The position numbers and the translations under genes are program-made. 64,000 nucleotides of DNA, taken from Pedobacter sp. WC2423. GTDB taxonomy: Bacteria; Bacteroidota; Bacteroidia; Sphingobacteriales; Sphingobacteriaceae. Below, in pieces: positions 26,367-37,500 of this stretch (position 1 is the first letter of the stretch; each line of letters begins with the position of its first letter). The DNA lies in the NCBI RefSeq assembly GCF_040822065.1, contig NZ_CP162005.1:372001-436000 (forward strand), given 5' to 3'. Under the pieces are notes generated by a model. It did not search any database, was not told where the DNA came from, and worked only from the letters and a program-made list of their open reading frames with translations.

Positions 26367-26400
26367 GACAGGCTTAGTCCCCATAAGTCTGTCATCCTTT
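26367..26400 (+). terminator. Probable terminator of the MarR operon
   Basis: A 10-base stem with one G-T pair (GACAGGCTTA with TAAGTCTGTC) and a 7-base loop is followed by ATCCTTTT. It is 118 bases after the acetyltransferase stop. Confidence 0.6.
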
Positions 26401-26402
26401 TA

Positions 26403-26467
26403 TGGTCGTAGTTGAGAGGGGGTTGAAAGGGCCATTGGCCCTTTCAACCCCCTCTCAACTACGACCA
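26403..26467. repeat. 65-base perfect palindrome
   Basis: Two 32-base arms pair perfectly around a single base (26435). The arms are GC-rich against AT-rich surroundings and include GAGAGGGGGTTGAAAGGGCC. There is no T run, so it is not a simple terminator; it may be a repeat element, a transcript-ending hairpin or a cruciform. It lies directly before the NRPS cluster. Confidence 0.9.
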
Positions 26468-26857
26468 CTAATACTAGCTGAAGAGTTCTTCTTAAGCTAC
26501 AGGTCATACTCTTGCAATTCATTGAGGTGGTAACATTAATATTTTTAAATTTCTTTTAAATTAAAATTAATAAATATTATTTGTTTAATTCAAAATAAAC
26601 AACAGCTATTTTTTCCTGTAAATAGGTGATTAAACGCTGATTTATGAATAAATTTTAATTATTTGTAATTATTATTTGTTTTTGTGATTTTTCGTGCTGA
26701 AATTGTAATTATCGATTAGCTATTATAAATATAAATAATGTAAAAATATCCGCTTATTATGGCTTTTGAATGCTTTTGTTATTCATTTAGTGCATAAATA
26801 TAAATAGATGTCATATTGTTTGTCTTAGAGTAAAATTAACTAAAAATTAACCTATCA

Positions 26858-28456
26858 ATGAAAAATACTGAAGTATACCTTAAGCCCAATTTAGTCATGG
26901 AGCCATTAGTCGATAAATGGTATGCATGGAGTCATCTCATATCTCCGGCTACAGCTGCGATGAACATTGTCGGGCGGCACATGACTATCATGGAATCCTA
27001 TTTAATGGCACCGGAGCTTCATGCAGAAGCTGTTCTGAATCCAAAATTAAGAGGAGGTCCCTTTATGGATATACCTATAGAAAGGGTCGGTGAAGTCAAA
27101 GCTATTTATGAGGATACCCTGTTAAAGCAACAGCCCGTACTGGAATTTTCAAAAGCTGTCAATAAATTAGATAAATTGCTGAAAACTGATGCAAAAGGTT
27201 TCGCAATGGAAGAGCTGTATGCATGTGTACCAGAAGAACTTAAAGGTTATGTCGAACTCTATTATGACCGGAATAATAATGGAGGATTCAGGTTTTTTGA
27301 GCCCCTTTTATATGAGAGTTCCTATTACAATAAGAATGCTCAAAGTCTGGCCCTGTGGATTACTGACAATGACCACAGACCATTCTGTCTGAGTACGCCT
27401 AAGCTGAATGATGAAAATACGCTGCATTTGGAGATCCCTTTTGATCATCCTGGAATTGATGAGCTGGCCAGAATGAAAAGAGTCCCTCAGACCATTGATT
27501 ATATCAAAGAGAAAATGGGTATTACGGACGATCAGTCAGCCCTTTTTGAAACATTTTTCACGACTGAAGTTCCACCCGTTTATGAAAAATATGCTGGTGA
27601 TAAAATCCGTATGCGGTATTTTGGCCATGCCTGTATTTTGGTTGAAACAAAAGATATCAGCATATTGGTTGACCCGCTGATCAGTTATTATGGCTATGCT
27701 TCAGAAGTAGATCATTTTTCGGATGTGGATCTGCCTGATACTATTGATTACGTTTTGATTACTCATAATCACCAGGATCATATCTTATTTGAAACCTTGT
27801 TGCCATTGCGCCATAAAATCAAAAATATTATCGTTCCCAATACTTGCAGCGGTAAGCTTCAGGATCCTGATTTAAAGCTTATGTTTAACCATATTGGTTT
27901 TGATAATGTGATCTCTATTAATGAAATGGAATCGGTGAAATTTGCGGATGCAATTATTACAGGGGTGCCATTTACCGGAGAACACAGTGATTTGAATATA
28001 TTAACAAAGTCTTGCTATTTTGTACAGATAGGAGATTTTAAACTGGCATTTTTTGCGGATTCAAGAATAATGGAACCAGAATTATACGCTCATATTCAAA
28101 GAAAAACAGGAAATGTTGATGTTGTTTTTCTGGGAATGGAATGTGATGGAGCGCCATTATCCTGGTTATATGGGCAGTTATTGCCTCAAAAGTTACCAAG
28201 AGATCAGGATAATAGCCGAAGATTATCGGGGTCTGACTGTAAAAAAGGAATGTCTTTAGTAGACATCTTTAATCCTAAAGAAGTTTACGTTTATGCCATG
28301 GGACAGGAGCCCTGGGTTGAATTTATCAGCAGTATTAAATACACTGATGAGTCAAACCCGATTGTCCAGTCAAACAGGTTAATAGAGGAGTGCAGAGCAA
28401 AGGGAATTGTCGCGGAGCGATTATTTGGTGAAAGAGAAATACTCTATAACAAATAA
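26858..28456 (+). CDS. CmlA-like diiron amino-acid beta-hydroxylase (MBL fold)
   Basis: The 532-residue protein has an N-terminal domain (~1-245) and a metallo-beta-lactamase-fold domain (~246-532). The metal-site motif is THNHQDH (His303, His305, Asp307, His308), with Glu375 in TGEHSD and Asp401 in FFADSR. The chloramphenicol enzyme CmlA has, as I recall, the same length and ligands at 305, 307, 309, 310, 377 and 403, a constant offset of two. CmlA hydroxylates the beta-carbon of an amino acid bound to an NRPS carrier protein, using O2 and a non-haem diiron centre. The gene sits 71 bases before a three-module NRPS, exactly the expected context. The substrate residue here is not known. Confidence 0.85.
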   Translation: MKNTEVYLKPNLVMEPLVDKWYAWSHLISPATAAMNIVGRHMTIMESYLMAPELHAEAVLNPKLRGGPFMDIPIERVGEVKAIYEDTLLKQQPVLEFSKAVNKLDKLLKTDAKGFAMEELYACVPEELKGYVELYYDRNNNGGFRFFEPLLYESSYYNKNAQSLALWITDNDHRPFCLSTPKLNDENTLHLEIPFDHPGIDELARMKRVPQTIDYIKEKMGITDDQSALFETFFTTEVPPVYEKYAGDKIRMRYFGHACILVETKDISILVDPLISYYGYASEVDHFSDVDLPDTIDYVLITHNHQDHILFETLLPLRHKIKNIIVPNTCSGKLQDPDLKLMFNHIGFDNVISINEMESVKFADAIITGVPFTGEHSDLNILTKSCYFVQIGDFKLAFFADSRIMEPELYAHIQRKTGNVDVVFLGMECDGAPLSWLYGQLLPQKLPRDQDNSRRLSGSDCKKGMSLVDIFNPKEVYVYAMGQEPWVEFISSIKYTDESNPIVQSNRLIEECRAKGIVAERLFGEREILYNK

Positions 28457-28527
28457 CTGATTCAAATTAATAATCATCTTATAGATTTCTTACTGCTTAC
28501 TCCTATAGTACTCTAATTTAACCTTGT

Positions 28528-31500
28528 ATGGAACCCTCATCCAATACCCTTGTTATGCATCCTGCTCAACAGGATATCTTTATTGATCAGCTGATTAATA
28601 TCAACAGTCCCCATTACAATATCAATAACTATTTTAAGATTACAGGCCCATTAGACATCGATAAATTTGTCAGTGCTATTGTTTCTTCTGCTGCTGTTTT
28701 TGATGTTTTTAAAATGGCAATCGCGACAGACGATTTTAATCCCGGTTACCAGGTTGCTGCGCAGGAACGCCAGCTTTCTGTTCAGTTCATAGACTTCAGG
28801 AGTTACGATCATCCTGTAGAAATGATTCTTCAGTGGATAGAAAATCAGCTGGATAAACCGTTCGCATTAGAAAAATCAAGGTTACCTGTGGAGCAGTATA
28901 TCCTTAAAGCAGCTGACCATGAACATTATTATTTTTTTAAGTTTCATCACCTGATTTTTGATGGCTATAGTGTCAGGGTATGGACCAGTTATATTTCCAA
29001 TAAATACAAAAGCCTGTTAAATAATAATCAGGAAGTTTTTGTTTCCCCTTCTTATTTGCAGGAGGTGGAAAAAGCAGTAGTAAATTATGGAGCTGATGCC
29101 TATCAGGTCAGTGCTGCCTACTGGAAATCAAAAATAAAAGTTAAGCCAGCTTCCGTTCTCCGGCCAGCATATGAGGCATTGAATGAGTCGGGGAAAGAAA
29201 GCAAATGCTATACGCGCATTTTGGAAAAGCAGGAGCAAATACAGTTAGCTCAATTAGCGATGACCAGTCAGGCGCGTTTGCAGCATTTAACGATTGCCGC
29301 AATGATGATTTACCTGGCCAGAACGTATGGACAGGAACATTCACTTTTTGGTACAGCTGCCCATAAACGAAATCAAAAAAATCAGCGGGAAATACTAGGG
29401 ATGTTTTCCGGGGTTGCCCCGTTTAAAGGTGATTATCAGCCTGCAGCTAAGTTAATTGATTTCATCAAAGATATTGGTCGTTCTCAAAAAGAAGATTACC
29501 AGCATCTTGATTATACTGCTGGTGATCTGAGCAGACATTTTAAACATGATCCTTTAGCAGGGCCTTTCTTTGATTTTGTGATTAATCATATTGTGTTTGA
29601 TTTATCATTTAATTTAGGCACTGATATTCAAACAGATCATGAGGTGAGGTTTAGCAGGCATCAGCAAACTCCACTGGAAATTATGTGGCTTGACCATGGC
29701 GAAGATCAGCCCTTACAGCTGGTTATTGGATTTCGTCATGAATACTTCAGGGAAACAGAAATCGCTTTATTTACTGAGCAGTTATTAACTATTCTAAAGC
29801 AGTTTACGCAAGCTCTTCAGCTTCCTGTGGAAGAAATTCAGGTTGATGCTGCGGCTGGAATACCTGCATTTGTCAAAAAAAATACGAATGTGGTACTCAC
29901 CGCAGCGGAATTGGAGCAGCTAAAAACATTCAATGCTACAGCAGCAGCTTATCCCCTGGACAGGAACCTCGTGGAGCTGTTTATTGCGCAGTCAAGTCAG
30001 CACCCTGATGCGATTGCAGTGATCTTTCAGGATCAGTATTTAACCTATAACGAGCTGGATCAGAAGAGTAATCAGCTCGGGCATTATTTACGTCATGCAG
30101 GGGTGAGCGAAGGGACGCTGGTACCGGTTTGCATAGACCGTTCCATAGAGATGGTGATCGGTATACTGGGTATTTTGAAAGCAGGCGGCGCCTATGTTCC
30201 GATTGATCCGGAGTATCCTCAGGAAAGGGTCAATTTTCTGCTGGCAGATACCGGGGCTGCCATTGTTGTGAGCAGTAAAGCGCATCAAAAGCTCTTTGCG
30301 CATCATGCGGATATTCGTTTAATTTCAATGGACGCAGACTGGGGAGAAATTGCTAAGGAATCAACTTTAGCAGTCGTAAATGAGCTGCGTTCCGAGCATC
30401 TATGTTATGTGATTTACACTTCTGGTTCTACCGGACAGCCTAAAGGTGTAATGGTAGAACACAGCAATGTGGTGAATTTAGTTTATGATCGTCAGGAACT
30501 TTTAAAGCTAGGTCAGCAGGATCGGGTAGCAGCATTTACAAGTTACACCTTTGATCCGTTTGTAGAGCAGTTGTTTATGGCTTTGCTGAACGGAGCGGGA
30601 CTGGTCCTGATCTCAAAAGAAGTACAGCTGGACACACAAGCGCTTGTTGCTGTGCTGAATAAGGAACAGGTTACTTATATCTTGAATACACCGGGGTTTT
30701 TAAGGAATGTACCTTTTGAGCTTGCGCCCCGGAGTTTAAAAGCTGTAATGGTTGGAGGCGAGCGCTGCACAACTTTACTCGCACAACAGTGGACCCGGCA
30801 ACTTCCTGAACTGCAGTTTTATGTGGCTTATGGGCCTACTGAATGTACGGTGATTTCTACTATTTATACCTATGATAAAGCTCAAAAGGGAGGAGAATAT
30901 CTCCCTATCGGGAAGCCAGCAAAAAATCAGCAAATACATATAGTGGATTCCAGTGGTCATTTACTGCCTTTGGGTGAGCCGGGAGAAATCTGTATAGGTG
31001 GCGCCGGTGTAGCCCGGGGATATCTGAACCGCGAAGAATTAACGTCAGCGCAATTTGTACCGGATACTTTTGGCAGCCAGGCTGGTGGCCGTTTATATAA
31101 AACAGGTGATATCGGAAGATGGCTGCCGGATGGGAATATTGAATTTATTGGTCGTAAAGATGACCAGGTTAAGGTGCGTGGTTACCGGATTGAGCTGGGA
31201 GAAATTGAAAATGCTGTTCAGCAAAGTGGTCTGGTCAGTCAGGCTGCTGTGCTGGCTGTGGGAGAATCCGGCAGCAACCAGCTGGTTTGTTATGTGATTC
31301 CGGAAGATACTTTTGACCAGCAACGCATCATTTCTTATCTGGAAACTCAGTTACCGGAATATATGGTGCCCCGTATTTTTATAGAGATGGCTGCTTTCCC
31401 GCTAACTGCCCATGGTAAGCTGGATAAAAAAGCATTACCTCCGGCAGATATTAAAGGACAGCGGAGCAGGGATTATGTTGCTGCAGGAAATGAATTAGAG

Positions 31501-34500
31501 TCCAGTTTGACCGCTATCTGGGAAGAACTGCTTCAGGTAAGCCCCATAGGAATCCATGATAGTTTTTTTGAGCTTGGCGGACATTCTCTGCTGGCGATGC
31601 GGGTTAGTGGTTATATACATCAGAAACTGGGGGTAAATGTTCCGGTAAAAAGTATATTCCAATGTAAAAATATAGCGCAGCTTGCGGCTTATATCACCAG
31701 GCAGACGGCTATTGGTTCAGAACATTCAGCTATTCCTGTGAACCAGGGAACAGTAAATTTGCCATTGTCTTATGGTCAGGAAGGACTATGGCGGATAGAT
31801 CAGCTGAGTGGAAGTGTGCAGTATCATATGCCGATGTATTTCCGTCTTTCTGGAACAATACGTACAGATGCGCTTGAACATGCGATCAATGAGGTAGTAA
31901 ACCGTCATGAAATTTTAAGAACAGTAATCCGTGAGGATGCTGACGGGCAGCCTTTTCAGCTTGTGCTGGAAAAAGATACCTGGTCACTGGATAGAATAAA
32001 ACATGTTCGGGGTGGAGAAAGCGGGCTAAACGATTTGCTATCGGAGCTTTCTTCGGCAGTTATAGATCTTCGTACAGCTCATATGCTGCGGGCTCATCTG
32101 ATCCGGATTTCGGAGCAGGAACAAATATTGGTTATTATCCTCCACCATATTGCGGCTGATGGCTGGTCAATTTCAGTGCTGATCCGCGAAATCATTTCCT
32201 GCTACCAATTGAATATAAATGGTTTAACTTCGGTAATACCAGAGCTTCCATTACAATATGGAGACTATTCAATCTGGCAGCGTGCACAGGAAAAATCCTG
32301 GGATGGTGGTATTGCCTATTGGAAAAACCGGTTGGAAGGTACCAGCCAGCTCGAACTGCCAACAGATTATCCGCGCCCTTTAATACAAAGTACAAAAGGT
32401 GCAGTCGCTGTATTTACATGGAATGCAACTTTGTCGGCAGCGTTGCAAATATTCGCACGTGCGCATGAAGCTACTTTACATATGACCCTTTTATCGGCCT
32501 TTAAGGTTTTGCTGCACCGGTATAGTGGTCAGGATGATATTTGTGTGGGCAGTGTTATTGCAGGGCGGACACGTCAGGAACTCGAAGGACTAATTGGCTA
32601 TTTTGCGAATACACTGGCTTTAAGAAGTAACCTTGGCGGGAATCCTTCTTTTGTAGATTTTCTGCAGCAGGTTAAGGAAACGGCAATAGGAGCATATGAG
32701 CATCAGGATGTACCTTTTGAACGTGTGGTTGAGGCGGTTGGACAAGAAAGAGATAAAAGTCGTAATCCTTTGTACCAGGTAATTTTTACCGTACAGAATA
32801 TTCCGGAAGTACCAGAGTTCCGTTTAGGAGAAGCAGTTTTTACGCAGCAGAAAACAGGTCGTACTACCAGTCAGTTTGATTTGAATGTGTCTGTAGCAGA
32901 GCGAGCTGAAGGGATTGAAATCAGTGTGGAATATTGTACCGATTTGTTTACTGCCGGAACTATAGACCGTATGTTTGGTAATTATGAGGAGTTGCTTCAG
33001 GCTATTTTACATACACCGTGGCAGCAAATAGATCAGCTGCCGGTGTTGCGTAAAACAGAACAGCAAGAATTGCTTTATAACTTTAACCATACGGCTGTTG
33101 CTTATCCCCATGAACAGACTCTGGTAGATTTGTTTAGCAGGCAGGCCACTCAAACCCCGGATGCCATAGCAGTGGTTTATCTGGATCAGTCTTTAACTTA
33201 TAAAGAACTTGACGAACAAAGTAACCAGCTCGGACATTATCTGCGCAGCGCAGGTGTTAAAGAAGATATGCTGGTTCCGGTAGGTATCACACGTTCTATA
33301 GACCTGATGATTGGGATACTGGGTATCCTGAAGTCTGGCGGTGCCTATGTACCCATTGATTTAGCCTATCCGAAGGAGCGTATTCATTATATTTTGTCTG
33401 ATACCAATGCAAGTATCGTTGTCAGTAGTGAGGATAACAAGCCGTTGCTGCTGAATGCGTATACTGATATCCGGGTGATTTCATTAGACGCAGCACGTGA
33501 AGCTATTGCTCAGGAACCGAAATCAGCCGTGCCCACAGCACTTCGTTCCGACCATTTATGTTACGTCATGTATACTTCAGGTTCTACCGGGCAGCCGAAA
33601 GGTGTGCTGGTTACCCATACTAACGTGATAAGTTTGATCTCTGGTGCAAATTATATCCAGCTGAGTTCCAGTGATGCCCTGTTATCTGCCGGCTCTGCAT
33701 CTTTTGATGCAACAACTTTTGAGTATTGGAGCATGTTGCTGAATGGCGGACGTCTGGTATTATGTCCGGCGGGCAGCTTGCTGGATAACCGTTTGTTCAA
33801 AGAAGTATTGCAGGTGAATAAAATCACTGTGATGTGGTTTACAGCAGGCTGGTTTAACCAGCTGGTAGATGTGGATATAGAATTATTTGAAGGTTTATCT
33901 GCGGTTATGGTTGGAGGCGAAAAGCTATCGGTCACGCATATTAACCGTTTCCGCGGGTGTTATCCGGATAAGACTATTATCAATGGTTACGGGCCGACTG
34001 AGAATACAACTTTCTCTGTTTGTTATCCTGTTCAGGAGCTGGAATCCTCAGGGAATATTCCACTTGGGCGTCCGCTGAACAACCGGCAGGCTTATGTGCT
34101 GGATAATTTTGGACAGCCGGTACCTATTGGTGTAGCCGGGGAAATTTACGTGGGCGGAGCTGGTGTGGCACGCGGTTATCTGAATCAGGAAGAACTGACC
34201 TCAGCAAGATTTATCAAAGATCCTTTTGTGGCTGGTAATCGTTTATATAAAACGGGTGACATTGGCAGATGGCTTTCGAATGGAAATTTAGAGTTTGTTG
34301 GCCGGATGGACGATCAGGTTAAAATCCGGGGTTACCGTATTGAATTGGGGGAGATTGAAATTGCCATTCAGCAAAGCGGTTTTGCAGAACAATGTGTGGT
34401 GATGGCACCTGCCGATGAATCCGGACAGAAACGCCTGGTAGGTTATGTAATTGCCGGTGAACAAGGATTTGACCAGGATGCGCTGATTGCTTATCTGGAC

Positions 34501-37500
34501 TTGCGTTTACCGGATTATATGGTGCCGCATGTATTTGTAGTACTGGATATTTTCCCGCTGAATGCGAATGGTAAACTGGATAAGAAAGCACTGCCTGATG
34601 CGAATCGTATTCAGCTGGTCAGACCAGATACAGCCGGTTTACTTACAGAGACTGAGCAAAAAGTAAAAGAGATCTGGGCGTTATCACTTGAAATAGAAGA
34701 ACTGGGGATTCATGATGATTTCTTTAAACTAGGCGGCGATTCTATTATTGCCATTGGTGTAATCAGCCGGCTGCGTAAAGCATTTAATGATCGTATTCGT
34801 TTATATGATTTGTATGAATGTTCAACGGTCAGCCGTTTGTCGGCGCTCATTGATTCCGGACATGCAGTAGTGGAAGAAGATAAGGGGCATACCGTTCGTG
34901 ATGTCGTAATTGCTGAACTGGAATCTTTGCGTTCCCGTTTATTGCCAGACTTTGAAGACGAATCAGCAATAGAGGATGTTTATCCGATGAGTGATATTCA
35001 GAGCGGAATGGTTTATGCTTCTCAGTTAAACCCTGAGCAAGCAGTTTATCATGATCAGCTGACTTTTAAAATGCCATTATCTCTGGACAGACCTGTTTTT
35101 GAACAGGCATTAAAGTTGCTGGTGGCTAAACACTCCATCCTGCGGACCAGATTTGATCTGGATGTGCATATCGGAGGTATACAGGTTGTTTATAAGCAAG
35201 GAGATCCTGAACTGGTATTCCACGATATCCGTTCGGCTACAGCAAATGGATCAGCAGCTTATTTAAATAACTACCTGGCAGCAGAGCGTGCTATTCCTTT
35301 TGTCGTCCATCAGGGAAAATTATGGCGGATCAGTTTATTGCAGACTATGAAGGATTATATCCTGGTCTTTCAGTTTCATCATGCGATGTTTGATGGCTGG
35401 AGTGTCGCTTCTTTTACAACAGAATTGAATAATCTGTATTTAGCTCTCCTGTCTGGTGGAGCAAAATTGCAGTTATCTCCGTTAAAAGCGAGTTATCGTG
35501 ACTTTGTGATCGAAAGTATGGTTGAAAAACGCAATCAGGATAACCGGACATTCTGGGCAGAGTCATTAACTGATTATAAGCGATCAGATATGTTTACCGA
35601 AATGGTTGCAGATGATAATTGGGCAAAGGCCTATGAGCTGAGTTACCTGCAAAAATTAAAAGATAAAACAAAGGCAGATGGGTTGAGCTTGAAAGGAATG
35701 TTTTTGGGTGCTTATCAGTATATGCTGAGCATGCTGACTGCGGAACAGGAAGTTACCCTGGGTGTGGTCACCAATGGCCGTCCGCTCACAGAAGATGGCG
35801 ATAAAGTACTGGGTTGTTTTTTAAATACAGTTCCTTTCCGCTTTATTGGTGGTCATACTGGTGAGCTAACCTGGAAGGCTTATTTTGAACGTATTGAGCA
35901 GCAGCTGACCTCATTAAAAGAACGCGACAGAATGCCTTTGATGGAAATTGCACAGCTCACAGGAGAGCAGTCATCCAGTGGTAATCCATTCTTCGACACT
36001 ATTTTCAATTATATTAATTTTCATGTGTATGCGCATATGGATGCTGAAGAAGGGCTGTTTGCAAAGCAAGGACATGTTCAGCTGGAAGAAGAGGAAGAAC
36101 AGGATGCATCCGGAGGTTATGAAGCTACCAATACTTATCTCGATTGTTCGGTTAGTGTTACCGGAGATATTCTGGTGGTCAGTTATCACCAGACCAGGGG
36201 ATTTAAAAGTGGTAAAACACTGGCCGGTATTCATGCTTATTTTGATGCTGTATTAACAGCTTATCTGGAACATGATGAAGAGCTTATTGCTGCCGCCCCG
36301 GTATTACCTGCGCAGGAAATGGAATTGTTACAGGCTTTCAATTCAACAAAAGCAGCTTATCCGCAAGCGCAGACGCTGGTTGATTTATTCCTCGCTCAGG
36401 CAGTCCAGTCTCCGGATGCAGTTGCACTGATTGACCAGGATCAGCAGCTAACTTACAGAGAACTTGACTTGCAGAGTAACCAGCTGGCACATTATCTGCG
36501 TTCGGCTGGTGTTCGCGAAGATACACTGGTACCGATCTGCATAGGCCGCTCTATGGATATGATTATTGGTATACTGGGAATTTTGAAAGCTGGAGGAGCC
36601 TATGTGCCGATAGATCCGGAATATCCCCAGGAACGGATTAATTATATGCTTTGTGATACCGGAGCACGTATTGTGGTCAGTAATGCACAGCACCGTGACC
36701 TACTGAATGCCAAAGGTATGCTGGTCGTTTCGCTGGATGAAGAGCTGGAATTAATTCAAAAAGAGCCTTCTGCCGTTGTAAGCACTGAGCTGCGGCCGGC
36801 TAATTTATGTTATGTAATTTATACATCAGGTTCTACCGGGCAACCCAAAGGCGTATTGATAGAACATACAGGGGTGGTTAACTTAATTTGTGACCGCCGG
36901 CGGTTATTAAATTTCAGTGCTGCTGACCGGGTACTTTTATTTTCAAACTATACTTTTGACCCTTTTGTGGAGCAGCTATTTATGGCTTTGTTAAGTGGTG
37001 CCGCATTAGTCATCGTCTCCAAAGAAGTGCAATTGGATGCCAGTAAACTGATGGAGGTTGTGGCAGCTGAAAAGATTACCTATCTGGATGTGACACCAAG
37101 TTTTTTAATGGGGTTAGTTCAAAACGAAGAATTAAAAGATTTAAAACACGTCATTGCAGGAGGGGAGCGTTGTGCTGCATCAATGGCACAGCGCTGGACA
37201 TCAAACAGTCAGTTAGATTTTTATAATGCTTACGGGCCAACTGAATGTACCATCACCGCTACAGTCTATCCTTACGATAAAAACAGGAAAGATGGCGAAT
37301 ATCTTTCTATTGGTAAGCCGGTTGGAAATGTGCAGATACACATCGTGGATAAAGCGGGCAACTTATTGCCTGCAGGTGTAGCGGGAGAGCTGTGTATTGC
37401 TGGCGCAGGGGTAGCCCGTGGCTATCTGAACCGGGAAGAGTTAACCGCTGCACGTTTTATCGAAAATCCTTTTGGTAGTGGTCGTTTATATAAAACTGGT

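Larger units (their letters stand above)
26249..26857. other. Intergenic region upstream of the biosynthetic cluster
   Basis: No gene of normal size is seen. After the acetyltransferase stop the same frame stays open for about 34 codons (to 26365) without a recognised match. A stem-loop (26367-26393) and a 65-base perfect palindrome (26403-26467) follow. From about 26530 the DNA is very AT-rich, as expected for the promoter region of the hydroxylase-NRPS operon, but no exact TAnnTTTG element was found. Confidence 0.5.
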
